Made by a program: the position numbers and the translations under genes. From the NCBI GenBank assembly GCA_003151435.1, contig PLXP01000239.1, positions 1-35,054 on the forward strand: a stretch of 35,054 bases of DNA. The letters run 5' to 3'. Below the pieces are notes generated by a model, which saw only the letters and a program-made list of their open reading frames with translations, had not been told where the DNA came from and did no database searches. This document shows positions 7,876-16,700 of the stretch, in pieces. The stretch's first letter is position 1. Every line of letters starts with the position of its first letter. Origin of the DNA: Acidobacteriaceae bacterium (GTDB lineage: Bacteria; Acidobacteriota; Terriglobia; Terriglobales; Acidobacteriaceae).

Positions 7876-9206
7876 AGATCTCCGTGAACGCTTTCAATCG
7901 CTACCAATCTGTCATCGCGGAGACGATTCGGTGCGAACGTGGATTGCTTGGCGGGCAGGAAGACTGAGAAACATGTGCCCGAACGACCAGGGCGCTGTGT
8001 GCTCCAAACGCGTATTGAACCACCAATGCGGTTCACGATTCCCAGGCTTACCCACAATCCCAGGCCTGTTCCTTTCTCCCCTTTTGTGGTGAAAAAAGGC
8101 TGAAAAATCCGCGTTCGATCTTGCTGCGCAATACCACTTCCGGTATCGGCAATTGAGAGGCAGTAGCCACTTTGACCGTGGACGTGACAGAGCCAGGGGG
8201 GAGCGGGATATAGATGAAGAATGACCCGTCCGCCAGCGGGCGTGGCATCAAGCGCATTGAGCAACAGATTCGTGACTACCTGAACAGTTTCACTTCTGAA
8301 GCCCAGGATGCCCCCGACCGTCTCAAGGCGCTGATCGATAACTACTCCTTGCTTGTCGGCCTGGGGGCGATAAAAGTCCGAGATCTCGCAGAGCACCGTA
8401 CCCAATTTGAATTCTGCCGGTTTGTTGCTGTCGCGGTGAAACTTGAGCATCTTGGTTGCAATGCGACTTAGACCTTTTAACTGGTCTTCCATCATGGCGA
8501 TGTAAGTCTGCGCGTCAGGACTAGTTTGCAGAGAACCCAACAGGAACATCAGGTTGGTCATTGCTTCTAAAGGGTTGTTGATTTCATGGGCCATGGTCAA
8601 GGCGAATCTTGCTGTCACCGCCAGCTTTTCGCTGTTCACCAGAGCCCGCTCCATCCGCTCCCGCTCAGTGATTTCAAGTTTCAGTTGCGCGTTCAGCGTC
8701 TCTGCCATTTCTCTAAGTTCAAGCTGGTGCACCCCCGACAACAGCAGTTGCTGATTCATTGCGATTGTCTGCTGCTGGAATCGTGAGGTCTCAGTCACTT
8801 CCACCACGACTCCCACCGGGCGATCCTCAGCTCCACGAATCGGCCATACCGTGTACGACCGACTTGCTGGATTTGCTTCAGCGTCTTCCGGTTCCGCATG
8901 GACCAGGGCTTCTCCCGTGGCATAAACGCTATTCAGCAAGGCAAGGCATTCCACCCACGGCATCGCCTCGGCGAAGGGCTTTCCAGTCAGCTCGTCTTTG
9001 GTTTTGCCGGCCACACCGCAAAAAGCAGGATTGACGTAGCGAAATATGTGATTGGGTCCTGCGAGTGCGGCCACCAGCAGGGGCGAACCCTCAAAGAGTA
9101 CGAGCTCGATGTTTGGCACATCGAGCTCCGGATCAAGGCCAGAGTTGGTATTGATTTCGGGGCCGTCAAGTGCTTCATTAGGCTTGGTTCTTGATTTCCG
9201 GATCAT
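7872..9206 (-). CDS. PAS-domain sensor histidine kinase
   Basis: 444 residues from ATG at 9206, which has a purine-rich GGGGGAAGAG upstream and lies 28 bases inside the end of the kaiC-like gene. Residues 38-140 form a PAS domain (IFRYVNPAFCGVAGKTKDEL). A helical linker follows to about 190. The H-box TMAHEINNPLEAMTN has the phosphoacceptor His at about 207. The ATPase part carries the N-box (NLLLNALDATPAGG), D-box (DTGSGIAQ), F-box (FFTTKGE) and G-box (GTGLGLW). There is no membrane segment, so it senses inside the cell. No receiver domain or response regulator is adjacent; the output is unknown. Overlap with the KaiC-like gene implies joint function. The gene ends in a GTGA overlap with a 40-residue ORF. 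Confidence 0.9.
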   Translation of the reverse strand: MIRKSRTKPNEALDGPEINTNSGLDPELDVPNIELVLFEGSPLLVAALAGPNHIFRYVNPAFCGVAGKTKDELTGKPFAEAMPWVECLALLNSVYATGEALVHAEPEDAEANPASRSYTVWPIRGAEDRPVGVVVEVTETSRFQQQTIAMNQQLLLSGVHQLELREMAETLNAQLKLEITERERMERALVNSEKLAVTARFALTMAHEINNPLEAMTNLMFLLGSLQTSPDAQTYIAMMEDQLKGLSRIATKMLKFHRDSNKPAEFKLGTVLCEISDFYRPQADKQGVVIDQRLETVGGILGFRSETVQVVTNLLLNALDATPAGGRVILHLYPAPPWLCHVHGQSGYCLSIADTGSGIAQQDRTRIFQPFFTTKGEKGTGLGLWVSLGIVNRIGGSIRVWSTQRPGRSGTCFSVFLPAKQSTFAPNRLRDDRLVAIESVHGDL

Positions 9207-10692
9207 GGAAGGGCTCTTCCCCCTGGGCGGGCCGGTCCGAATGCACAGGAATCCCACTGATAAGACCCTGATAGTTTGTGAGGCGTTTGCCGAGGATAAC
9301 CACGCCCTTGGACGTGATTTCATATTCGCGAATATCCTTGGCGTGATTTCCACCCCGCATCTTGATCACCACCATAATCTTGCGAAGTTGGCCATCGATG
9401 GATACGTATCGTAGCCGTATGATGTCATCGGTGAGGAAAGAAATTGAGTAGGTACTGAATGGAAATTCGGTGAAAGACTCATCTACCTCAACGGTGCTAA
9501 GGATTGTCACCCCGATTCCCGTCAAAGCGAAGATCATCCGGTAGAGCGATTCGCGAAAGTCGGCGCGGAAGCCGGGCGACAGAGCCATCTCAAAGCCCGC
9601 CAGGGAATCGATCACCAGGCGCTTGGCGCCAATCTTCTGCACTGAGTCTAGAATCGAGTGCATGGTTTCATCCACCGAGAGATCGAGGGGACGGAGATAG
9701 AGAATTTTAAGTTTCCCGTCTTTCCGCGGCGTTTCCAGATCCAGACCTAAACTGCTGGCTCGCTCCGCGTACGCTTGCGGGCGTTCTTCAAAGACCGCCA
9801 CGATTCCCGGCTCCCCCTGGCGTATGCCTTCAGCAATGAATTGGGTTGCCAGCACCGATTTCCCAGTTCCCGAAGACCCTGCTACGAGGACACTATCGCC
9901 TTCGCGAACGCCCCCACCCAGCATGTTGTCCAACTCCGGAATACCGAAGCAAAGGCGCCTATGGCTGGGCGGATCTTTCACGTGTCCGGTCAACCCAAAA
10001 GTGCGCGAGAAAGCTTGCACTCCGGCATCGGTTATGCGGAACGTGTGCAGCCCTGGCACGGAATCCTGACCGCGCAGTTTGATAATCTGCAACTTCCGTA
10101 CAATGGAATTTCGCTCCGGCGTTTGGCGCAGCCAGAACAGACCATCGGCGACGGTAAAGATGGGATTATCACGTACCTCGTCCTCCGCATATTCTCCTAT
10201 CAAGAAAGTTGTAGCTTGCCAGCTAGCCAGAAACAAGGCTAACCGTTGAATGAAAGATTGCAGTTCCATGTCACTTTGCGGCTTCCGCACCATGGTGCGG
10301 AAGGAGTCCACAACCACGACGGCGGGGTTAGCCTTTTCAACTTCATCGGTAATCTCCTTCAAAACTGCGCCCAAGTCCTTCTCCAAGACAACCTGGCTCA
10401 GGTTGATAAAGCGGATGGAACCGGACAGCTTGGCCGGATCGAAGAATGTGTACTGTTGCTGGTATCGCAGCATTTTTATGGAGGATTCGCCGAGGACGGT
10501 GAAATAGAGAGCAGGACGCTCTGGAGTGGCATTGGCAAACACGAACTGGTGTGCCAGCGTTGTCTTGCCGCTTCCAGGGGCGCCCGCGATGATGTTGAAC
10601 GAGTATTCGGGTAGACCGCCACCCACAATTTCGTCGAGGCCCGGAACTCCGGTCGGTAGTTTCTTTATCGTCACTCTGTCTGGTGTGCTCAC
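9178..10692 (-). CDS. KaiC-like ATPase with two RecA/KaiC domains
   Basis: 504 residues, starting with GTG that overlaps the previous stop as GTGA. Two KaiC domains are visible. Domain 1 has Walker A GAPGSGKT (37-44) and Walker B VVVVDS (125-130). Domain 2 has Walker A GSSGTGKS (272-279), the acidic pair FEERPQ after it, and Walker B RLVIDS. Typical KaiC openings 'TGVPGLDEIVGGGLPE' and 'FGIPELDNMLGGGVREGD' precede each Walker A. In cyanobacteria KaiC is the clock kinase; outside them such proteins are widespread signalling ATPases, often beside histidine kinases, and no kaiA or kaiB is seen here. It is flanked by a small membrane-anchored protein and a PAS kinase in one operon, which points to a sensory role rather than a clock. 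Confidence 0.92.
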   Translation of the reverse strand: MSTPDRVTIKKLPTGVPGLDEIVGGGLPEYSFNIIAGAPGSGKTTLAHQFVFANATPERPALYFTVLGESSIKMLRYQQQYTFFDPAKLSGSIRFINLSQVVLEKDLGAVLKEITDEVEKANPAVVVVDSFRTMVRKPQSDMELQSFIQRLALFLASWQATTFLIGEYAEDEVRDNPIFTVADGLFWLRQTPERNSIVRKLQIIKLRGQDSVPGLHTFRITDAGVQAFSRTFGLTGHVKDPPSHRRLCFGIPELDNMLGGGVREGDSVLVAGSSGTGKSVLATQFIAEGIRQGEPGIVAVFEERPQAYAERASSLGLDLETPRKDGKLKILYLRPLDLSVDETMHSILDSVQKIGAKRLVIDSLAGFEMALSPGFRADFRESLYRMIFALTGIGVTILSTVEVDESFTEFPFSTYSISFLTDDIIRLRYVSIDGQLRKIMVVIKMRGGNHAKDIREYEITSKGVVILGKRLTNYQGLISGIPVHSDRPAQGEEPFHDPEIKNQA

Positions 10693-11129
10693 GATTTTCT
10701 CCCGTTCCCCGAAATGCGATCATCGGAGGCTGCATCTGGCCATAAATCACGCATCAGGCTCAACGTCAACGCTTCGCCAAGAAAGATAAGAAGCAGCCCG
10801 ACCAGCCGAACGATGAGGATGACTTCACCCTTGCCCGGCTGTTTCCTGTCAATGCCAATTTGAGTGTCAAGCTCGCTTAGGTCCTGTAGAGATCCATCTG
10901 CTGCGATCTGCACCGCGATAAGATCTGGAGCTTCTGGCGTAGCCAATTTCAGAGCACGAGAAGCAAGGGAGTGAAAACCGGCAACCCCCGTAAGCGCACA
11001 AAGACGCTGGCGCAATTTCTCGTAGACGCGAAGGGCCACGGATTCCATTTGCTCGGAGGTCTCGCCTGCATCGGCTTCGCAAGCAAGAAGACGACGGGCT
11101 AAATCTCGATTCTCCGGGGGACGTACCAT
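10689..11129 (-). CDS. membrane-anchored protein of unknown family, short paralogue
   Basis: 146 residues from ATG at 11129, which has AGGGGG six bases upstream; the TTG two codons before is less likely. The cytosolic part includes RVYEKLRQRLCALTGVAGF and SLASRALKLATPEAPDLIA. A single hydrophobic segment (VILIVRLVGLLLIFLGEAL) lies near residues 103-121. It is clearly related to the 215-residue protein upstream, which has the same 'VYEKLR-QLC', 'ALASRAL-LA', 'EAP' and hydrophobic segments. The stop overlaps the GTG of the KaiC-like gene. No known domain is recognised. A membrane tether or input protein for the KaiC/kinase pair is inferred from context. Confidence 0.75.
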   Translation of the reverse strand: MVRPPENRDLARRLLACEADAGETSEQMESVALRVYEKLRQRLCALTGVAGFHSLASRALKLATPEAPDLIAVQIAADGSLQDLSELDTQIGIDRKQPGKGEVILIVRLVGLLLIFLGEALTLSLMRDLWPDAASDDRISGNGRKS

Positions 11130-11284
11130 TTTCAACCCCCTATCGTTTCAGATTGAAGGCTCGGACAACCATTTCGGACTTCGTGGGAGTATCGAGCCAA
11201 AACTCATTCGCCTCGCAAGCGACTATGCAGTGGGGTGCCTACATCCAGGGCCGAGAGCCGCACTGAATATAGCTTTGGTGGAAA

Positions 11285-11932
11285 TCACATCAAATAGTTC
11301 GTCGTTTGTTCATGGAGTTCGCTTTCCCCCATTCCGTCAGGCCTGTTCTTGATAACAACGAAAACGTCCAAAATGGTGGCAATGTCACGAATGTTCCCTG
11401 AAATACTCAAGAGGCCATCTTCGACAGCTGGATTCTCGTCCGCCAATGATTGCAGGCGATCGCTCACGCACCGGAGCTGTTCCACTTCTTGCAGAATAAC
11501 CTCGAAGGGGGTGGTTGTGTCCGGCTCTGTCGGCGTCTCAAGGAGAGGAAAGACATCATGTACGAGCCTCCGCGTTGTTGCAGCCCCCAGGAAGGTGAGG
11601 AATAGCCCAAGCAGATGTGCAATGAGCACGACTCCAACCTCGCCGTCGTGTACCTGATCCGCTTGCGATTCGGGTTCGCCGAGACCGCGTAAGCGTCCCT
11701 CCGCCGTGACCTGGACCGCGCTGAGCCCGGGAGCTTCTGACTTGGCTAGAGCCAATGCGCGAGAAGCAAGCGCATGAAAAGCGTCGGTCCCCACTGGTGA
11801 GCATAGCTGGCGGCGTAGCTTCTCATAGACAAGGAGCGTGGCAGGCTCCGATTGCTCGGAGGTTGCATCGGCGCCGGATTCAGAGTCAAGTAGATGGCGA
11901 GCCCAATCGCGCATCATGGGTGAAGGAAGCAT
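11285..11932 (-). CDS. membrane-anchored protein of unknown family, long paralogue
   Basis: 215 residues, ATG start with AAGGGAACCT before it. The first 140 residues repeat the plan of the 146-residue protein downstream: a charged N-terminus, VYEKLRRQLCSPVG, ALASRALALAKSEAP, SAVQVTAEGRLRGLGE, then one membrane segment (VGVVLIAHLLGLFLTFLGA). An extra C-terminal part (VILQEVEQLRCVSDRLQSL, then NIRDIATILDVFVVIKNR) is helical and could form a coiled coil. It is the first gene of the KaiC operon, separated from its paralogue by about 155 bases that hold no recognised gene. The pair probably arose by tandem duplication. Confidence 0.75.
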   Translation of the reverse strand: MLPSPMMRDWARHLLDSESGADATSEQSEPATLLVYEKLRRQLCSPVGTDAFHALASRALALAKSEAPGLSAVQVTAEGRLRGLGEPESQADQVHDGEVGVVLIAHLLGLFLTFLGAATTRRLVHDVFPLLETPTEPDTTTPFEVILQEVEQLRCVSDRLQSLADENPAVEDGLLSISGNIRDIATILDVFVVIKNRPDGMGESELHEQTTNYLM

Positions 11933-12173
11933 AGGTTCCCTTTCCTACACTCTACACCGCTCGGTTTGAGCGTGAAACACCAAACCATGCTACTCCTATG
12001 CGGTCGCTCATGCCCCACATTTCCCGACTGGATGAAGCCTGGAAATAGTTTCAGAAAATGAGCAAGTTTGAACAGATTTGCCGGCCCACGGAGAGTTTAT
12101 TCTGTACTAAAATGTATGTAGCTGAGCAGGGCGCCATGGGTGCTCAGTTGGAGGAGAGGCACCCGGCGGCTTC

Positions 12174-12296
12174 ATGTCTGTCGATGATTTTTCGTTCATC
12201 GCTCACTTGCTTTGTAACCTCGATGGCGATGCGGTCGCGCACCAGCCTGCAGTGTACGATGCAAAGACGGCAGCGGAAAAGAGTCTCTTTCGATGA
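12174..12296 (+). CDS. 40-residue leader ORF overlapping the Crp/Fnr gene
   Basis: ATG at 12174 opens a 40-codon frame whose TGA (12294-12296) overlaps the crp-like ATG (12293-12295) as ATGA. The product starts MSVDDFSFIAHLLCNLDGD and ends AEKSLFR. A GGAGGAGAGG lies upstream, but about 14 bases away, which is longer than usual. The overlap suggests translational coupling. The frame could also be chance, since it is short and no relative is recognised. Confidence 0.4.
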   Translation: MSVDDFSFIAHLLCNLDGDAVAHQPAVYDAKTAAEKSLFR

Positions 12297-13003
12297 TTGA
12301 ATTTGCAAAGCCCACATTCGATGCCGCAGCGTTCCTTGCGAGCGCAGGCCTGGGGCGAAGAATCGTCCAATTGGCGCCCAAGCAGGCCTTCTTTTCGCAG
12401 GGGAGCCAGGCCGATGCCGTTTTCTATCTCCAAAATGGCCGCGCAAAGGTCACTGTCGTTTCGCAAGCCGGCAAGGAAGCCACCATCACGCTTCTCTCCG
12501 ACGGCGACTTTGTGGGCGAAGAAGCGCTCGCAGGAGCGGCGGGGTTGCGTTTGGCCACGGCCACTGCCATTACTGACTGCACCGCACTCAAAATAGGGCG
12601 CGACGAAATGATCCGGGTGATGCACGAGGAGCATGAATTCTCCGACCTGTTCCTGAAGTTTCTGCTGATGCGAAGCATGCGCATCCAGGCCGATCTGGTC
12701 GATCAGCTCTTTAACTCGAGCGAAAGGCGCCTGGCGAGAATTCTGTTGCTCATGGCGGAGTTCGGTCAGGCCGGCGAACCGGAACCGTTGATTCCCAAGA
12801 TTTCACAGGAGACGCTGGCGGAGATGATCGGCACCACCCGCTCGCGTGTGAGCTTCTTCATGAATCGCTTCCGCAAGCTGGGCTTTATCGAATACAACGG
12901 CCGCATCCGGGTCTATAAATCGTTGCTGAACGTGGTTCTGCACGATCAACTACCGGGAGACAACGCCGAGAAGCCCCGTATTTCCGGCCTTCCAGGGGAA
13001 TGA
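12293..13003 (+). CDS. Crp/Fnr-family transcriptional regulator
   Basis: 236 residues. Residues 20-130 form a cyclic-nucleotide-binding-type beta roll (GRRIVQLAPKQAFFSQGSQA, YLQNGRAKVTVVSQ, LLSDGDFVGEEAL). A long dimerisation helix follows, with LVDQLFNSSERRLARILLLM. The C-terminal winged helix-turn-helix is ISQETLAEMIGTTRSRVSFFMNRF, then KLGFIEYNGRIRVYKSLL. The N-terminal cysteines of oxygen-sensing Fnr are absent, so an iron-sulfur cluster is unlikely; the ligand is not predictable. It is transcribed away from the KaiC operon across a shared gap of about 240-360 bases, so it may regulate that operon. That is inference; no clear palindromic site was found there. Confidence 0.9.
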   Translation: MIEFAKPTFDAAAFLASAGLGRRIVQLAPKQAFFSQGSQADAVFYLQNGRAKVTVVSQAGKEATITLLSDGDFVGEEALAGAAGLRLATATAITDCTALKIGRDEMIRVMHEEHEFSDLFLKFLLMRSMRIQADLVDQLFNSSERRLARILLLMAEFGQAGEPEPLIPKISQETLAEMIGTTRSRVSFFMNRFRKLGFIEYNGRIRVYKSLLNVVLHDQLPGDNAEKPRISGLPGE

Positions 13004-13155
13004 TTCGAAGTTCACGATGGCTTCGCGATGGGCGAACAGATCCTGCATAACCACGCCGAGGTCAAAGTGGTCATCGTGGCGCCTTGATAGGTCGATCGTG
13101 TTTCGTCAACGCACGCGTTCTTGACTGACGGTAGCGCGCTATCGGCATACCTGGA

Positions 13156-13264
13156 TGATCAGCTCGCCGGCTGCTCCGGAGCTTGATGCAGCCATCCTTG
13201 GCATCCGACACCGCGACCGGCTCGGTTGATCAGCTCGCCGGCTGCTCCGCAGCTTGATGCAGCC
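13156..13264. repeat. 38-bp direct repeat, 71-bp spacing
   Basis: Positions 13156-13193 and 13227-13264 are identical apart from one base (G versus C). The spacing of 71 bases is not a multiple of three, so the duplication shifts frame within the 3' end of the kinase remnant on the minus strand. It looks like a local tandem duplication that helped break the gene. Confidence 0.8.
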
Positions 13265-13460
13265 CTGATGGCTCTCCATGATCTCGGAGCTGATCCACAA
13301 AGCAAGTCCGGTTTTGCCCATTCCCTTGGTGATAAGGAATGCTCCAAACAGCCGCGCCTGCCTTTCTGGGCTCATGCCGCGTCCGTTATCGGCGTTGGCG
13401 GCTGTATTGCAGGCATCGCCCCCGATCTCCTCCAAAGCGACCCCTTGAACCGTTCTGCGC
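13230..13460 (-). pseudogene. remnant of a histidine-kinase ATPase domain
   Basis: Minus-strand translation gives ADNGRGMSPERQARLFGAFL followed by ITKGMGKTGLALWISSEIM and SHQGCIKLRSS. This aligns with the D-box, F-box and G-box of a histidine kinase (D-x-G-x-G-M, F-F-T-T-K, G-T-G-L-G-L-W-x-S, H-G-G-x-I). Key residues have changed (FFTTK to FLITK, GTGLGL to GKTGLAL), and no H-box or PAS domain remains upstream. The frame is shifted at the 3' side by a duplication. It is read as a decaying kinase fragment. Confidence 0.55.
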
Positions 13461-13741
13461 ATCCATAGGTATTCAATCTCTGGCGGGTGGACTGAAACAT
13501 GGACCAGGCACTGGTCCGCCGGCGGCATCCAACAGGAAGGGTTTCCAGCATAACGGCCCCAGGGGTGATACTTTACCCATTGGCAGCGTTTGAACCGCAG
13601 CCTTTGAATCTGGGTCGAGCCAGTTTTATTGAGAACATCAGTTGAACAGGCGAAGGGCAGCGCCTCCGGCAAGCATGCGGAGCCGTTTCCTGGGCCTGCG
13701 ACGTGGGTTGGGCGCACAACTTTTTGGAGCACGGCTTTCTT

Positions 13742-16700
13742 ATGATGGAATTCCACATTTCGCGCAACGCGCGTGAGCGCTATCGGTTTTCGGAGACGCT
13801 TTTTTCCTACACCGGGAACGTGGTTTTTGCCGATATGGCAGCCTGCCGTGCCTTTGCACACCGTATGAACCAGGTCCGGGAGGTGGAGAAAAATCCCGTG
13901 CTTGCGGTACATGCCGGCTCGCTGTACGCCATGGGGCTGATTGACGAGGCCAGCCACGTCCTGATGGCGCGCTATCGGGAGCAATTTGACAGCCAGGTGA
14001 TGGCCGACGCTCTCACGTGGTTCGACTCCCAGGTCGGCACCGACGCCCTGGACCGGCTGCTGCTCACCTTCGTCGAGCAATTCCCGGGTTCCACCGTCAT
14101 TCAAGGACTCGAAACTCCCCAGGAATGGCTCAAGGGCTCCACAGGCGCGACCCCACACCGCGAAGCTGCCCTCGAAGAGCTTCTGCTGTTGTGGACCGCC
14201 AACCGCAACGAAGCATTCAAGCCCTTCGATGAGCTTTTTGAAGACAGGTCTCTGGCGGAAAAGACCGTCTATCGTACGGTGACGAGGCAGTTGCCCAATT
14301 ACTTTGCCACCCGTCCGTTGATACCGCTACCCGGTGCGTCGCCCGTCAACCTCTTGCAACTGCTTCGTGCGCCTGCCACCGGCGCGCCTAAATCGCTTCG
14401 GGAGCAACTGGATATTCTCCGCCGGATGTGGAAGCCGCTGATCGGCGACAGCATGGAGCGTCTTCTTCTCATCGCCGGTGAAATTCTCCACGAGGAAGAG
14501 CTGGCCATCTGGATGCAGTTCAATCCTCCGGCCGTGCAGGCTCGCACCGCGGCTGAAGAGGCGGCACGGCGCCGGCGTGAAAGCGGCCAGCAGCAATGGC
14601 CGTCCACCGTCAGCACTGCCGATGTGCCCACCTTCGGCGACCCGGCCCACGAGTACGAGAAGTTCTCGGCCGACACCGCCTGGATGCCAACAACGGTGAT
14701 GATCGCCAAGAGCACCTATGTCTGGCTGGCGCAACTCAGCAGGCAGTATAGCCGTCACATCGGACGCCTCAACGAGATTCCCGACGAAGAGCTCCAGACC
14801 CTGGCCAGCCGGGGGATGAACACTTTGTGGCTGATCGGCGTCTGGGAGCGCAGCCGCGCCTCAAAGACCATCAAGCTGCTATGCGGCAACCAGGACGCTG
14901 TGGCCTCGGCCTATTCGCTCTTCGACTACCGCATCGCCGATGACCTGGGCGGCGAAGCTGCCTACATCAACCTGCGCGACCGCGCCTATCGCAAAGGCAT
15001 CCGTCTGGCCAGCGATATGGTCCCCAACCACATGGGCATCGATTCGCCGTGGGTTGTCGAACACCCGGATTGGTTTATCTCACGCTGGGAATCGCCCTAT
15101 CCGGCCTATAGCTTCGAGGGCCCGGATCTGTCCGGCGACGGCCGCGTCGAAATCAAGATCGATGACCATTATTTTACGCAGACCGATGCCGCGGTGGTCT
15201 TCCGTCGCCGCGACCGCAACAGCGGCGAGACACGATACATCTATCACGGTAACGACGGCACCAGCTTCCCCTGGAACGATACCGCGCAGCTTGACTATCT
15301 GAATCCCGCGGTGCGCGAACAAGTGATCCAGACCATTCTGCACGTCGCGCGGCTGTTTCCGGTCATCCGCTTCGACGCCGCCATGACACTGGCCAAGCGC
15401 CACTTCCACCGGCTCTGGTTTCCGGGCCCCGGTTCCAGTGGCGCCATTCCGTCCCGCGCTGAAAGTGGCATGAGCCAGGCCGACTTCGACCGCGTGATGC
15501 CGCACGAGTTCTGGCGCGAGGTGGTCGACCGCGTGGCCACCGAAGTTCCGGGAACGCTGCTGCTGGCTGAGGCCTTCTGGCTCATGGAGGGCTACTTCGT
15601 CCGCACTTTGGGCATGCACCGCGTCTACAACAGCGCGTTCATGGTGATGATGCGCGACGAGGACAACGCGAAGTACCGCTCCGTCATCAAGAACACGCTC
15701 GAATTCGATCCCGACATCATGAAGCGCTATGTCAACTTCATGAGCAATCCCGACGAACGCACCGCCATCGACCAGTTTGGCAAGGGCGACAAGTGCTTCG
15801 GCGTTGCCGCGCTCATGGCCACGCTGCCGGGCCTGCCCATGTTCGGCCACGGACAGGTCGAAGGCTTCACTGAAAAATATGGAATGGAGTACCGGCGGCC
15901 CCGCTACGACGAGTGGCCGGATCACTGGATGGTGGAGCGTCATGAGCGGGAGATTGCGCCGCTGCTTGAGCGCCGGTGGCTCTTCGCCGAGAGCTATAAC
16001 TTCCTGCTCTATGACTTCTTTCACGACTCAGGCTCGGTGGATGAGAACGTCTTTGCTTACTCCAATCGGCATGGCGGCGAACGCGCTCTTGTCGTCTACA
16101 ACAACCGCTACGGCGGCACCCGTGGCACGGTGCGCATCTCGGCCGCCTATGCTGACAAGGGTTCCGGGCAGCTTCGCCAGCGCTCGCTGTGGGAAGGCCT
16201 GGGCCTGGTCGATACGAGCTCCATTGTGGCGTATCGCGACTCGCTGACCGGCCTCGAATATCTGCGTCGCGCGGGTGAATTGGCCGATCGCGGCCTTACC
16301 CTCGACCTGCATGCCTACCAGTGCCACGTCTTTCTCGATTGGCGCGAACTCCACTCCACCGCCGAGAAGTCCTGGGACCGGCTCTGCGATCACCTTTCCG
16401 GCCGCGGCGTGCCCAGCATTGACGACGCGCTCATTAGCCTCGAACTGCGCCCCGTCCACGATGCGCTACGCGCCGTTCTTGACCCTGCGATCGCCCGCAT
16501 GCTAGTGGCCCTGGCCGAGACTCCGCGTTCTCAAGCAACAGCGCAGGAGAAGAAAAGCGGCAAGAAGCAGAACGAATTCTCCGACCACGCCTGGGCGCGT
16601 TGCGAACAGCTCTTAACCGCCGTGCAGGCCGCCTACGCGCGCGCCAGGGGAGAGAAGTTCGCGGCACACCCGGTCCCTCCCAGTTCGCTTGCACAGGTCT

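Larger units (their letters stand above)
13004..13741. other. 738-bp stretch with decayed coding DNA
   Basis: No intact gene is supported. Directly after the Crp stop, the plus strand reads a 27-residue protein-like piece ending ILHNHAEVKVVIVAP, which resembles part of a response-regulator receiver domain but is too short to assign. Further on, the minus strand holds a histidine-kinase remnant and a direct duplication. The remainder shows no recognised product. Confidence 0.4.

Noticed and set aside
9178..10692. Circadian clock gene kaiC
   Set aside because: The domain layout is KaiC-like, but kaiA and kaiB are absent and the context is a histidine-kinase operon, so a clock role is not claimed.
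13465..14158. Upstream part of a long minus-strand frame (13139-14158)
   Set aside because: It overlaps the start of the GH13 gene and shows no domain; only the 3' part resembles a kinase.
15080..16024. 314-codon minus-strand frame inside the GH13 gene
   Set aside because: It is a shadow of high-GC coding sequence opposite the catalytic barrel.
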